This document shows, one piece after another, positions 54,420 to 63,367 of a DNA stretch of 64,000 nt (position 1 is the first letter of the stretch; each line of letters begins with the position of its first letter). The notes below the pieces were generated by a model, which saw only the letters and a program-made list of their open reading frames with translations, was not told where the DNA came from and searched no databases. The stretch comes from Bacillus sp. FJAT-27916 (GTDB lineage Bacteria > Bacillota > Bacilli > Bacillales > Pradoshiaceae), in the NCBI RefSeq assembly GCF_001183965.1, contig NZ_LFZV01000001.1:2462296-2526295 (forward strand), written 5' to 3'. A program made the translations under genes and the position numbers.

Positions 54420-54878
54420 TTAAGCTGCTGTTCTTCGTTTCACTATTCGATACAGACCGAGAATGGATCTGAACAACATATCTGAAATGACAATGCCGCA
54501 GGCGATCCCAACCGCACAGTATCCGACATTCAAAAAACCCGTGGCTGCTGCCTCATAATCATGGAGGGTCAATTGTCTAAATGCCTGGAATGCCGAAATA
54601 CCAGGAACGATTGGAACCAACCCTGGCACATAAAAAACGGTCAACGGCATTTTAAAAATTCTAGCGGCTATTTGCCCGGCAAAGGCCAGCAGCAAGGAGC
54701 AAACCACACTTGCCGGGAATACACCGTACCCATTCATGCTTAAGAGAACATATCCCATCCAGCCGAGCATACCTACAATCCCGCCCATCGGGATCGACTT
54801 CTTTGGTACATTGCATATAATGGCAAATGAGATGGATGATAGAAAACTAAACACCATATGAAAAACGAGATTTGACAT
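54420..54878 (-). CDS. threonine/serine exporter, ThrE_2/YjjB-like subunit
   Basis: Membrane protein of 152 aa with four or five helices and blocks IPMGGIVGMLGWMGYVLL, VYVPGLVPIVPGISAFQAF and GIACGIVISDMLF, matching the short half of split ThrE exporters. Starts 12 bases after the partner gene, with AGGAG 9 bases before the ATG. Works with the next subunit to export threonine, serine or possibly dipeptide-like organic acids. Confidence 0.83.
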   Translation of the reverse strand: MSNLVFHMVFSFLSSISFAIICNVPKKSIPMGGIVGMLGWMGYVLLSMNGYGVFPASVVCSLLLAFAGQIAARIFKMPLTVFYVPGLVPIVPGISAFQAFRQLTLHDYEAAATGFLNVGYCAVGIACGIVISDMLFRSILGLYRIVKRRTAA

Positions 54879-54890
54879 CCTATTTGACTC

Positions 54891-55658
54891 CTACTGTATG
54901 AAAATATAATAAACGGTTGCTATTCCTGTGCCAATCGATCCGGCAATAAAGATTCCCTCTACCATGCGGATGGAGCCCGAAATATAGTGCTTCGCTAAAA
55001 TGTCCCTAATAGCATTCGTAATGGCTATACCAGGAACAAGGGGTGCCACCGTTCCGATCATGACAGAACTTAAGTGGCTCCCCACCATACTATTGACGAT
55101 GAAAGCTGCCAGACCGCCCAAAAAGGCTGCTATATATTCCGTAATAAATGGAATTTTCAAGTACCGATAGGCAAGCAAATAAGCCAAATAACAGACTAAT
55201 CCGCCAATCATGCTTGCTGGCAAATCAATGAAGGTGCCATTCATGATCAGCATAACACTGCCGCTTAGAATGGCTGTAAAAATAAATTTCATCAAGAGGG
55301 AATAGCCCATTTGTTCTTTATCGACCATCTGCAATCTTGCGTACACTTCCTCAATAGTCAAAAGGTCTTCTGTAAAGAAACGAGAGATTTGATTTACCTT
55401 GGTGATTTTATCAAGATTGTAATCACGGTTATCAATCCGGACAAAACTCGTATTGTGCATATCCGTTTTGACAAAAATCCCATTTAAGGTTATGTAGGTG
55501 AAGGTCTCCTCGTTTTGGTTTTTGCAGAGTGCCTTGCACATCATCCTTTCCATCGTATCCTCTACCCTGCTTGTTTCCGCTCCATTTTCCAGCATAATTT
55601 TGCCGGCCAAAAGAACAGCCTTTATTAAGCAATCATTCTGATTGGACGCCAAACCCAT
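54891..55658 (-). CDS. threonine/serine exporter, ThrE/YjjP-like subunit
   Basis: Protein of 255 aa: an N-terminal soluble part (about 1-115, AGKIMLENGAETSRVEDTMERM and YITLNGIFV) followed by five membrane helices with GTVAPLVPGIAITNAIRDI. This is the DUF1212/ThrE long half. ATG 55658 has GGAG 5 bases upstream and is preferred over ATG 55676. Operon with the YjjB-like subunit. Confidence 0.85.
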   Translation of the reverse strand: MGLASNQNDCLIKAVLLAGKIMLENGAETSRVEDTMERMMCKALCKNQNEETFTYITLNGIFVKTDMHNTSFVRIDNRDYNLDKITKVNQISRFFTEDLLTIEEVYARLQMVDKEQMGYSLLMKFIFTAILSGSVMLIMNGTFIDLPASMIGGLVCYLAYLLAYRYLKIPFITEYIAAFLGGLAAFIVNSMVGSHLSSVMIGTVAPLVPGIAITNAIRDILAKHYISGSIRMVEGIFIAGSIGTGIATVYYIFIQ

Positions 55659-55828
55659 CACTACTCCACTATTCATTTTATCGATTCTTCATTCATATAT
55701 TGTACAATAATATGAAAGAAAAGCTAGACTCATTTTCAAGCTCTCCAAACTCTCTCTCTTCCAATACCTGATATAATAGAAGATAATCTAAAAAACCTGT
55801 CTAGCGTGACAGCTCTAGGAGGATTTGC

Positions 55829-56800
55829 GTGGATTTTATTGCGATTGATTTCGAAACAGCCAATCGGTATCCCAATAGCGCTTGCTCACTTGGCATCGTC
55901 TATGTGGATAATCAAACCATCAAAGACGAAAAATATTTTCTAATCCGGCCGCCTATCATGAATTTCGATCCTAATCATATACGAGTGCACGGTCTTACAG
56001 CTGATGATGTCACACATGCACCTTCTTTTAAGGATGTATGGGAAATAATTAAGGCAGATTTTACGGATACAATGATTATTGCCCATAATGCCTATTTCGA
56101 TATGAGTGTATTAAAAGCCTGTCTGAAAGAATACCAAATTCCAGTACCTGATATGAGCTATTGCTGCAGTATCCCTATCTCCAATCGTGCTATTAAGGGA
56201 GAGCGAGTCAAGCAATCCTTAAAAGAGCGCACAAATTTTTTTGGCATTCAGATAGAGGAGCATCATCATGCTTTAGCAGATGCGAGAGCCTGTGCTGAGC
56301 TGGTTCTTAAAAGCATGGAAGCCACTGGTCAGCATTCATTCACAGAATTTCAGCATGCCCATCCAACATTACCAGTTAAGCGATTATCCGAGCTGAAACC
56401 AATGAACTCATTCAGTAAAGAGAAAAAAACTGCGGGCAGAAAATTCTCTCAATCAATTAAAATAGGCGATGTCACACCAACGAAAGAAGCAGATGAGTCC
56501 AATCTTCTTTATGGGAAGACCTTCGTATTCACGGGCGACCTAGATTCCATGGAACGAATAGAAGCCATGCAGTTGGTTGTCAATTTCGGAGGGATATTAA
56601 AATCAAGTGTTAGTAAAAAGACCGATTACCTGATCATTGGAACACAGGATCAAGCATTAGTCAGCGGTAAAGGAATCAGCTCAAAGGAAATCAAGGCTCG
56701 TGAACTTCAGGAAAATGGTTCCCCCATCAAAATGCTCGATGAGACACATTTTCTCAGACTCCTTTCTGAAGCTAAGCAATCCAGCTCCATAAAACAATAA
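55829..56800 (+). CDS. DnaQ-like 3'-5' exonuclease with C-terminal BRCT domain
   Basis: Protein of 323 aa. Exonuclease domain (about 1-165) of the DEDDh class: D7 and E9 (AIDFETA), D91 (HNAYFDMS), H147 and D151 (HHHALADAR). A basic linker follows (about 190-215), then a BRCT domain (about 227-310) with YGKTFVFTGDL, FGGILKSSVSKKTDYLIIG and the loop KARELQENG, as in the DNA ligase BRCT. Such fusions resemble DinG-like or PolC epsilon-type proteins and probably work in DNA repair. GTG start with AGGAGG 6 bases upstream. Confidence 0.87.
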   Translation: MDFIAIDFETANRYPNSACSLGIVYVDNQTIKDEKYFLIRPPIMNFDPNHIRVHGLTADDVTHAPSFKDVWEIIKADFTDTMIIAHNAYFDMSVLKACLKEYQIPVPDMSYCCSIPISNRAIKGERVKQSLKERTNFFGIQIEEHHHALADARACAELVLKSMEATGQHSFTEFQHAHPTLPVKRLSELKPMNSFSKEKKTAGRKFSQSIKIGDVTPTKEADESNLLYGKTFVFTGDLDSMERIEAMQLVVNFGGILKSSVSKKTDYLIIGTQDQALVSGKGISSKEIKARELQENGSPIKMLDETHFLRLLSEAKQSSSIKQ

Positions 56801-56809
56801 GAAGCCTAA

Positions 56810-56844
56810 AAAAGCACAAGACCGTAAACGGTCTTGTGCTTTCC
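56810..56844. terminator. bidirectional intrinsic terminator
   Basis: AAAGCACAAGACCG pairs with CGGTCTTGTGCTTT; ends the exonuclease gene and lies beyond convergent ytpP. Confidence 0.85.
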
Positions 56845-56851
56845 TATTTCT

Positions 56852-57169
56852 TCATGCCCATTCATTCAAAAATGCCCGAACCTGATCAGGCGTCTTCGCA
56901 TGAGCACTATGCAAATGCGCTACTTTTTCTCCATTTTTGTATAGGAGAAGACTTGGAATCCCCATAACATCGTATTGCTCAGCTAGTTCAGGAAATTCAT
57001 CCTTATCAACCTTATACCATTTCTTATCTGGATGTTCTGCCACAATCTCATCTATAAACATATCAAAACGCTTGCAGTCTGGACACCATGTTGTTGTGAA
57101 GATTTCCACTGTTAAGTGATCTTGTGCGATTTGTTCATTAAATTGCTCTACTGACTTTACAACTTCCAT
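56852..57169 (-). CDS. ytpP: thioredoxin-like protein, YtpP-like
   Basis: Thioredoxin-fold protein of 105 aa with active-site C29-P-D-C32 (TTTWCPDCKRFD) and the cis-Pro in VMGIPSLLLYKNG. The CPDC centre differs from the CGPC of housekeeping thioredoxin and is typical of the YtpP group, which I recall being linked to bacillithiol-related redox work in Bacillus. Starts at ATG with GAGGAA upstream. Confidence 0.85.
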   Translation of the reverse strand: MEVVKSVEQFNEQIAQDHLTVEIFTTTWCPDCKRFDMFIDEIVAEHPDKKWYKVDKDEFPELAEQYDVMGIPSLLLYKNGEKVAHLHSAHAKTPDQVRAFLNEWA

Positions 57170-57238
57170 TTTCCATTCCTCTCTTTCTAACGAGCTGTAC
57201 TATTCATTTTACATTAAGTGCTCTAAAAGAGGAATTAA

Positions 57239-57646
57239 TCAATTTGCCTGTTTCTCATCCATTTCATTCAGAGGAATGCCTGTTGATTTCTCAAACTCCT
57301 CCAAGGCCTTCTGAATGGTCTTTTCAGAGAGCCCATCAGCCCAGTCTGATATATCTTTGCTTTTCTCCTCATCAGGATTCCCAATATAAATTTGAATGGG
57401 CTCTCCTTTATAATCCACCTTCGTCTTTGGCAAGTCATTCTCCGCTGATTCATTCGATCCGGCATAAATGGATGTCCCTGCTGCATAGCCAAGTCCAATG
57501 ACTAGTAAGAACCCTATAGTGCTCTTCGTAAATCTTCTCAATACGCTCACTCCTTCATATTCTTCAAGTGATTGAGCAGCTGTTAAAACATCATCAAGCT
57601 TTCCTGACACGTCTTTTAATGCTTCGGTCAAATGAACCTTTTCCAT
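57239..57646 (-). CDS. uncharacterised single-pass membrane protein
   Basis: Protein of 135 aa: a helical front (EKVHLTEALKDVSGKLDDVL), one membrane helix (about 40-60, FTKSTIGFLLVIGLGYAAGT) and an acidic outer or inner tail (about 65-135) with WADGLSEKTIQKALEEFEKS. ATG 57646 has AAGGCGA upstream; the longer frame from 57694 lacks a site. Function unknown; its outline resembles small anti-sigma-type proteins but there is no sigma gene nearby. Confidence 0.55.
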   Translation of the reverse strand: MEKVHLTEALKDVSGKLDDVLTAAQSLEEYEGVSVLRRFTKSTIGFLLVIGLGYAAGTSIYAGSNESAENDLPKTKVDYKGEPIQIYIGNPDEEKSKDISDWADGLSEKTIQKALEEFEKSTGIPLNEMDEKQAN

Positions 57647-57888
57647 ACTTCGCCTTGATAGGATAGAGACGGAACTCCTTACTACCATTTCCATTATCTT
57701 CTATAAGCAAACCTATAATCAATGGTCCATTCGATTTGTTACGTTTTTTCACAGGAATGACCTATGATTGACATCAAGCGTCTTCTTCCTGTTTCTTTGG
57801 CTATTCTATTCAGTTTTGTTTAATTGACATATTTTATCAAAAGTGACCATAATATGGGGTATGAAAATTAACCTTGAGGAGATCGATC

Positions 57889-59016
57889 ATGATTAGTGTT
57901 AACAAAGAGGCTCAAGCGGCAATCAGTCCAGATTTTGACCCGTGGGAAGCCTATATGGACGTATCACAATATGGCAAAATGACTCTTTCTAATATAGAGT
58001 TCACTACAACAACCCTTTGCAATATGCGCTGTGAGCATTGTGCAGTCGGCTACACCCTGCAGCCGAAAGACCCGAATGCTATTCCACTGGAACGGCTAAT
58101 TCAAAGACTAGAGGAAATTCCTCATCTGCGGTCAATCAGTATTACGGGCGGTGAGCCGATGCTTGCCAAGAAAAGTGTGGAGAACTATGTTGTTCCGTTG
58201 CTGAAATATGCAGCCGAGCGAGGTGTCCGTACACAAATCAACTCAAACCTCACACTGCCGCTTGAACGATATGAATCCATCATCCCCTATTTGGATGTAT
58301 TACACATCTCCCACAATTGGGGAACCATCGATGAATTTGTAGAAGGCGGCTTTGCCATGATGGAGCGAAAACCTACCTATAAACAGCGAGAAGCCCTTTT
58401 TCAAAATATCATTACGAATTCGATTCAATTGAATAAAGCTGGTGTACTCGTCTCTGCTGAAACGATGCTCAATAAAAGGACGCTTCCCTACTTAGAGAAG
58501 ATACATAAACAAATAACCGAAGAAATGGGCTGCAGAAGACATGAAATTCATCCAATGTATCCGAGTGATTTCGCTTCTGCACTTGAATCCCTGTCCCTAG
58601 ATGAAATCCGAAAAGCCATTCACCATTTGCTCGATTGCAGGAAAGAAGAGGTTTGGATGCTCTTTGGTACATTGCCGTTTTATCCATGCAGCAGCAATCA
58701 AGATGATCTCCTCTTATTAGAGCGATTATATGCGGGCAAGAACGTGACCATTCGGAATGATCCAGACGGACGTTCCCGTTTGAACGTTAATATCTTTAGC
58801 GGCGAGGTAATCGTGACCGACTTCGGTGATGCCCCCGCTCTTGGGAATATCCTTGAACATTCTTTACCTGAGGTTTATCAGAAATGGATGGATACGGAGC
58901 TTGCCCGCTCTTTGAATTGCCATTGTCCAGCCGTAAAATGCTTAGGGCCTAATGTTTTGGTCAAAAATGCGTATTATCCGAAGGAAGACTTTCAAACTCG
59001 CAAATCTTATTTATAA
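57889..59016 (+). CDS. yfkAB: radical SAM protein, YfkAB-like
   Basis: Radical SAM enzyme of 375 aa. The 4Fe-4S/SAM cluster motif is C-x3-C-x2-C (LCNMRCEHCAVGYTL, about residue 46-53), followed by SITGGEPML, the SAM-binding GGEP. C-terminal additional cysteines (CHCPAVKCLGP) may hold a second cluster. The full-length match to the Bacillus YfkAB family (about 373 aa) is clear, though its reaction is unknown. GAGGAG lies 7 bases before ATG 57889. Confidence 0.9.
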   Translation: MISVNKEAQAAISPDFDPWEAYMDVSQYGKMTLSNIEFTTTTLCNMRCEHCAVGYTLQPKDPNAIPLERLIQRLEEIPHLRSISITGGEPMLAKKSVENYVVPLLKYAAERGVRTQINSNLTLPLERYESIIPYLDVLHISHNWGTIDEFVEGGFAMMERKPTYKQREALFQNIITNSIQLNKAGVLVSAETMLNKRTLPYLEKIHKQITEEMGCRRHEIHPMYPSDFASALESLSLDEIRKAIHHLLDCRKEEVWMLFGTLPFYPCSSNQDDLLLLERLYAGKNVTIRNDPDGRSRLNVNIFSGEVIVTDFGDAPALGNILEHSLPEVYQKWMDTELARSLNCHCPAVKCLGPNVLVKNAYYPKEDFQTRKSYL

Positions 59017-59025
59017 TTTAGTCAA

Positions 59026-59061
59026 AAAAAGCGTTCAACCATTACAGGTTGAACGCTTTTC
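59026..59061. terminator. bidirectional intrinsic terminator
   Basis: AAAGCGTTCAACC pairs with GGTTGAACGCTTT, with T-runs; separates yfkAB from convergent SLT gene. Confidence 0.88.
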
Positions 59062-59066
59062 TAATC

Positions 59067-59618
59067 TTATAACCAAGAGTTTACGACTTTATAAGCTTGA
59101 TTATGACGCTTAATATAAGCTGTCGCTTTGCCATATTTGGCAAAGCCGCCTTCCCCTTTATTATAAGCACTTAAAACGGCTTCACGAAGAGCTGTTCCTT
59201 TGTAGCCTTTTTTTGCATACTTTTTCTGAAGGTTGGAAAGCATGTATGTACCCCAGTTCATGTTTACCTTTACATTATATGGGCTATTCTTTGTTTTGGT
59301 CACTTTTGCTAAGTTCTTATGATTCACTTTATTGATTTGGAACAAACCATAGTTTGAACCGCCTTTAGCCTTTGCTTTGAAATTGCTCTCATGCTTGATG
59401 ACAGCTAAAGTATGTTTGTAGTTCAATCCTCTTTTTACACAAAGATCATATAAATATTTCTGGTTGGCTTTTGATAGTGGCACTTTACTTGAATACTTGA
59501 AGCCTGCTGCTTCTACTGTATTTGTTTTTCCTGGTAAAGCTGTACTTAGGACAAGAGCAACAACAAACATCGAAATGATGAACAGTTTAGTCAGTCTTTT
59601 TCTTTGATTGTTTTTCAT
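59067..59618 (-). CDS. exported lytic transglycosylase-like (SLT domain) protein
   Basis: Protein of 183 aa with a signal peptide (about 1-38, ending VEAA) and a lysozyme-like SLT domain (about 55-183). The catalytic Glu is E77 in VIKHESNFKAKAKGGSNYGLFQIN, the family pattern; AVLSAYNKGEGGF follows. It would cut the glycan chain of peptidoglycan between MurNAc and GlcNAc. AAGGAG is 5 bases before the ATG. A WalR-type box lies 128-144 bases upstream. Confidence 0.85.
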   Translation of the reverse strand: MKNNQRKRLTKLFIISMFVVALVLSTALPGKTNTVEAAGFKYSSKVPLSKANQKYLYDLCVKRGLNYKHTLAVIKHESNFKAKAKGGSNYGLFQINKVNHKNLAKVTKTKNSPYNVKVNMNWGTYMLSNLQKKYAKKGYKGTALREAVLSAYNKGEGGFAKYGKATAYIKRHNQAYKVVNSWL

Positions 59619-59939
59619 AGATACTCCTTTTTGTTCGCGTTTTTTTAAACGTCTTGCTTGCTACTCTTGTACTATACCAAAATCATGAGTGAGAAATAAA
59701 TCAATTCATCAGATTATAACGTTATTGTAAGACTGATGTATTCAATGTAACCTTTATGTAATAAAAGTATATAAATATAAATATACTTGTGGATAAAACA
59801 AGAGATTATCTCTAAAAAACTCTATTCACATACCCATTTACTCCCATTCGTGCCATTCATTCTACTAAATCCATCCGTTTAGTTACAGAATGTTAAGGGG
59901 ATTATATGAAAAGAAGTACTTATGAAGAGGTGATTTGTC
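59619..59939. other. divergent intergenic region with WalR-like box
   Basis: No gene. Contains the TGTAAC-N5-TGTAAT repeat at 59746-59762 and an A/T-rich tract; probable promoters for both flanking genes. Confidence 0.5.
59746..59762. promoter_or_regulatory. putative WalR (YycF) binding box
   Basis: TGTAAC, five bases (CTTTA), TGTAAT: an exact match to the WalR consensus TGTWAH-N5-TGTWAH. It is upstream of the SLT protein gene (128 bases from its start), a gene class WalR controls in Bacillus and Staphylococcus. Confidence 0.6.
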
Positions 59940-60176
59940 ATGATGGAATTTATCGTCATTCTACTGCTCGCTGTCTTTATCGGCTATTCTTTCTTTAGAA
60001 TGAAAAGGAATCATAAAGTACCAAACAATCAATATACGCCCTTTGATTCAGCGATGACAGGCTCCACAGACAAAAAACAGACAGACCCAATCAACGACAC
60101 AAAGCACAAAATCGCCTACAAAGAAGAGGTCCGCTTGGAGGACTATCATGAAGAGAAAAAGGAGTCTCATAAATAA
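59940..60176 (+). CDS. small membrane protein, DUF3951-like
   Basis: Protein of 78 aa: one N-terminal membrane helix (about 2-19, FIVILLLAVFIGYSFF), then a polar tail with QYTPFDSAM, the Y-T-P-F-D string seen in the Bacillus DUF3951 family, and a charged Glu/Lys-rich end. AGAGGTGA precedes the double ATG. Function unknown. Confidence 0.6.
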   Translation: MMEFIVILLLAVFIGYSFFRMKRNHKVPNNQYTPFDSAMTGSTDKKQTDPINDTKHKIAYKEEVRLEDYHEEKKESHK

Positions 60177-60218
60177 AAGCATCTGCCTGCATAATCCATG
60201 CAGGCAGATGCTTTTTTT
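60175..60218 (+). terminator. intrinsic terminator
   Basis: AAAGCATCTGCCTGC pairs with GCAGGCAGATGCTTT, followed by T7. Confidence 0.92.
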
Positions 60219-60325
60219 CATCACTATGACAATTACAAGACAAAATCAATCATTCAATAAGTGAATTATGACAGAATAGTAACAAACCACATCATTCGTG
60301 CCCTGAAATAGTCCCAGTCTGAATT

Positions 60326-60805
60326 CTAATCATATACTTTACTAGCAGAAATGGCCCTCTTAATCGCTTGAATGTTTCCTAAATGAATTCCTTCATGATG
60401 GATGGTCCTGACCAACACTTGAGCAATTGTGTGGATACCTGATTCAGTAGTAGGATATTGTTCCTCCAGCCGCTCCCCATATAAATCACGAATCATAAAC
60501 GGCTGAATGGCAAGCAGTCTTTTTAAATAATCCAAGCTTGGAATCTCTTCTTCCCAATCCAGAGGACTTGTACCAAATCCAAACCATTTAATGAAATTCC
60601 TTGGCATGACAATCTCTTCCTTCGTTAAATGCTGGATCCATAAATATTGATTCACATATACATGTCCCATATGCCAACGGATATTATCCTGATACCCCTC
60701 AGGAATCACATCTGCCTCCTCTTCCCCAATGACCGAAACCGCTTCCAAAAACTCATGCCGATAATCAGCTAGCTGCTTAATCAGAACTTCATGCCTTTTT
60801 AGCAT
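60326..60805 (-). CDS. DinB/YfiT-like metal-binding protein
   Basis: Four-helix-bundle protein of 159 aa in the DinB_2 superfamily. The metal-binding His residues are visible: H45 and H48 in RWHMGHVYVN, and the pair in HHEGIHLGNI near residue 137-141. DinB-like proteins in Bacilli include thiol-dependent (bacillithiol) transferases; the exact role here is unknown. GGAGGGATGAAGT is directly upstream of the ATG. Confidence 0.83.
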   Translation of the reverse strand: MLKRHEVLIKQLADYRHEFLEAVSVIGEEEADVIPEGYQDNIRWHMGHVYVNQYLWIQHLTKEEIVMPRNFIKWFGFGTSPLDWEEEIPSLDYLKRLLAIQPFMIRDLYGERLEEQYPTTESGIHTIAQVLVRTIHHEGIHLGNIQAIKRAISASKVYD

Positions 60806-60955
60806 ACTTCATCCCTCCAAAGCTCTTAATAGTATTTATGATTCTCCGAAAGAATGCATTTCCCTTCAGACTTTATGATTAATTATCCGCTGTGAACTAT
60901 ATATATAGAAGAAACTCGGTATTATCCACCCAATCCACCTTCGAAAACAATGTTT

Positions 60956-61485
60956 TTACTGAATGACCCGCATATTTCGAAAAGGATAGAAAACAACTTT
61001 TCCTTTCCCAATAATCCGATCTTCGTGAATAAATCCAAGCCCATTCCTGCTATCCATACTCACCATCCGATTATCTCCCATTACAAAGTAACTCTGCTCT
61101 GGTACAAGTATAGGAGAAAGATCCCCCGTACCAGTTTCGTTGAGGTATGCTTCCTTCCATTTCTCATCATTGATATATAATTCATCCTCTTTCACTTCAA
61201 CCTTGTCACCTGGCAGCCCAATCACTCTCTTTACATATCGTTCATAGCCATTTCCTTTTATCACAACAATCTCTCCGCGGCTAAAGGCAGCATCTCCTAT
61301 ACTGGGTGTTACAAGAATTCTCTCCTGATGGTGCAAAGTAGGCTCCATAGAAAGTCCATCCACTTTATAAGGCGTCAAAATATATGTCCGTACGATCAGT
61401 ATCAGAAGAATGGCAACAGTCAGTGTCTTAATCCAGCTCCAAGCACCAGCAAACAGACTTTGATTTTTCTCGATTTAATCCTCAT
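60956..61485 (-). CDS. sipW-like: signal peptidase I with apparent frameshift near its start
   Basis: Type I signal peptidase, a Ser/Lys protease cutting signal peptides outside the membrane. Catalytic Ser in DGLSMEPTL, Lys in RYVKRVIGLPGD, and the final box MGDNRMVSMDSR are all present. The needed membrane anchor (SWIKTLTVAILLILIVRTYI) lies upstream in the same frame, but that frame has no ATG, GTG or TTG before the anchor. An ATG at 61485 in another frame joins it if the A5 run at 61464-61468 had one more A. Without correction the first usable TTG (61378) would lose the anchor. The gene symbol only marks the family. Confidence 0.7.
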
Positions 61486-62216
61486 CCCCTTTCCAGCCGT
61501 TCTTCTGTTCACCTTTATTTTAATTTATCTCTGTATCTTTGTTTGTCGAATTCTAAGAACAGACATAAACTAATCCCCGCAACAAAGATGGCCAAAAAGC
61601 GATATATCGAGTTTCTTCTATAATATATAAACCGATATATAAATATGAAGGGAAAATTTCTACAACTTTTTCAAAAAAAGCTTAATTTTTGTCAGAATTT
61701 AGTTTATACTATAAATATGTAATTCTCTAAGTTGAAAATCGAAAATGATTGATTCCTTCTATAGAATACCTCTGGTCATTTGACCGACATTCTCCAATCA
61801 TCCTTTTCGCTTTTTCTGCTCAAGAAAACGACTTTACGGTAAATGTAATTGACATTTTCACCCAATTCATTACCAGATATTTCAATTTTTAAACCTCTTT
61901 TTTTAATATTTTTGCCTTTTTCTCTCTAAAAAACACTTGAAATATTTACCATTTTAAACAACAAATGGTTATTTGTGTTACAATTATGACAAAATATCAG
62001 TATTTGCCAAGTAAAGAAAAAGGTAATAGTACCAGTCCATCCCCCTCTTTTATCGCCCTTTGTTATTTGAATTTTCTGACAAATAGACATATTCCTGACA
62101 TAATCGCGTTATATCGGTAACGTATTTATCATCTCCTCGTTATTACTTCTTTTGGAGAAACCTGTTAAGATTGTCAATGTTAGCTGATACAAACAATTTT
62201 AGGAGGTTAAAACTAC
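61486..62216. other. long upstream region of the YocH-like gene
   Basis: About 730 bases without a convincing gene; strongly A/T-rich and T-rich. An extended -10 TGTTACAAT is at 61976-61984, giving a leader of roughly 230 bases. TGTTAC-N5-TGACAA here is only a partial WalR box. No c-di-AMP riboswitch was recognised. Confidence 0.5.
61976..61984 (+). promoter_or_regulatory. extended -10 element
   Basis: TG-T-TACAAT without a clear -35 hexamer; candidate promoter of the YocH-like gene. Confidence 0.35.
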
Positions 62217-62999
62217 ATGAAGAAAACGTTATTATCGTTTGTAGCGGTAGCTTCCATCACCGTTGCTATGAGTGGGCAAAAAACATCCGCTCAAGAAATT
62301 AAAGTACAAAAAGGAGATACTCTCTGGGGAATATCTCAAAAATACGACACATCAGTAGAAAATATAAAAAGACTGAATGATCTCGATTCAGATACAATCA
62401 TCGAAAATACTAGATTGGTGGTCAAAAAAGAAGCAGACACACCAACTTATAAAGTAAAAAAAGGAGATAGCCTATGGAAAATCTCCAATACTAAGAATGT
62501 ATCAATCAATGAACTGCGTTCTTGGAATCAATTAAAATCTGATGTTATCCACCCAGGACAGGTTCTTAAACTAGCAGGTGATGGTCAAGCAGCCAGCACA
62601 AACACAGCACAACCAGCAAAGGCAAAGCAGACTAAACAAACTACTCAAACAACAACCAAAAAGGCAACACCTGTTCAAAAGACTTCTACTACTAAGAAGG
62701 AAAATTCCGGAAAAACCATTACAGTATCAGCAACGGCCTATACGGCAAACTGTAACGGATGTTCAGGTACCACCGCCACTGGTGTTAACCTGAAAGCAAA
62801 TCCAGATGCAAAAGTTATCGCTGTTGACCCAAGTGTCATTCCATTAGGCTCTAAAGTCTATGTTGAAGGCTATGGATATGCGACTGCAGCTGATACAGGC
62901 GGCGCTATCAAAGGCAACAAAATTGATGTATTCATCCCATCACATGATCAAGCCATGCAATGGGGACGCAAAACAGTTGAAGTACAAGTTTTAAACTAA
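62217..62999 (+). CDS. yocH: cell wall-binding protein with two LysM and a 3D domain, YocH-like
   Basis: Exported protein of 260 aa. Signal peptide about 1-25; LysM1 about 27-69 (VQKGDTLWGISQKYD), LysM2 about 75-118 (VKKGDSLWKISNTKN); a Thr/Lys/Gln-rich linker (about 120-165); a 3D domain (about 168-260) named for its three Asp, with VDPSVIPLGSKVYV and AADTGGAIKGNKIDVFI. LysM binds peptidoglycan and the 3D domain is expected to cut it. Matches B. subtilis YocH, a WalR-controlled protein. AGGAGG is 9 bases before the ATG. Confidence 0.92.
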   Translation: MKKTLLSFVAVASITVAMSGQKTSAQEIKVQKGDTLWGISQKYDTSVENIKRLNDLDSDTIIENTRLVVKKEADTPTYKVKKGDSLWKISNTKNVSINELRSWNQLKSDVIHPGQVLKLAGDGQAASTNTAQPAKAKQTKQTTQTTTKKATPVQKTSTTKKENSGKTITVSATAYTANCNGCSGTTATGVNLKANPDAKVIAVDPSVIPLGSKVYVEGYGYATAADTGGAIKGNKIDVFIPSHDQAMQWGRKTVEVQVLN

Positions 63000-63367
63000 A
63001 CATTAACCACCCTAGACACCTCTCGAGTTTACATCCAGTTCTTGAGAGGTGTTTTTTTCTTCAAAATCGAGAATAAAGATATCACTTTTAACATCTTCCA
63101 CACCGATTATTCCGGTTACTTTCCTTTTTACATCTTCTATTGACTGACCCAGCCATTTCTTTCTGCTGCTGGTTGATATATTGAATGCCCCTTTATGTAA
63201 AGCGCATATCATGAATCTATTTTATTCATATTATCTTTCAAACTTTAGGCCAGTTTATTTAAATCTTGCTAAAATATCATTCAAATATATTCAATAAGCT
63301 GTCTCTTTGCCCCCAAATCGTCCATTCGATACAATGGATATAAATAGAAATTGGGAGGCTTGGGATA
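63000..63367. other. intergenic region with a protein-like minus-strand frame
   Basis: Contains the yocH terminator. A minus-strand frame (63012-63212) gives plausible sequence (QSIEDVKRKVTGIIGVEDVK) but has no start site and runs through the terminator, so it is at best a remnant. Confidence 0.35.
63016..63058 (+). terminator. intrinsic terminator of yocH
   Basis: ACACCTCTC pairs with GAGAGGTGT, followed by T7. Confidence 0.85.

Noticed and set aside
61486-62216. c-di-AMP (ydaO) riboswitch before yocH
   Set aside because: Looked for because wall hydrolase genes often carry one, but the G-rich conserved core was not found.
63012-63212. 66-codon minus-strand gene after yocH
   Set aside because: Lacks a start site and runs through the yocH terminator stem.
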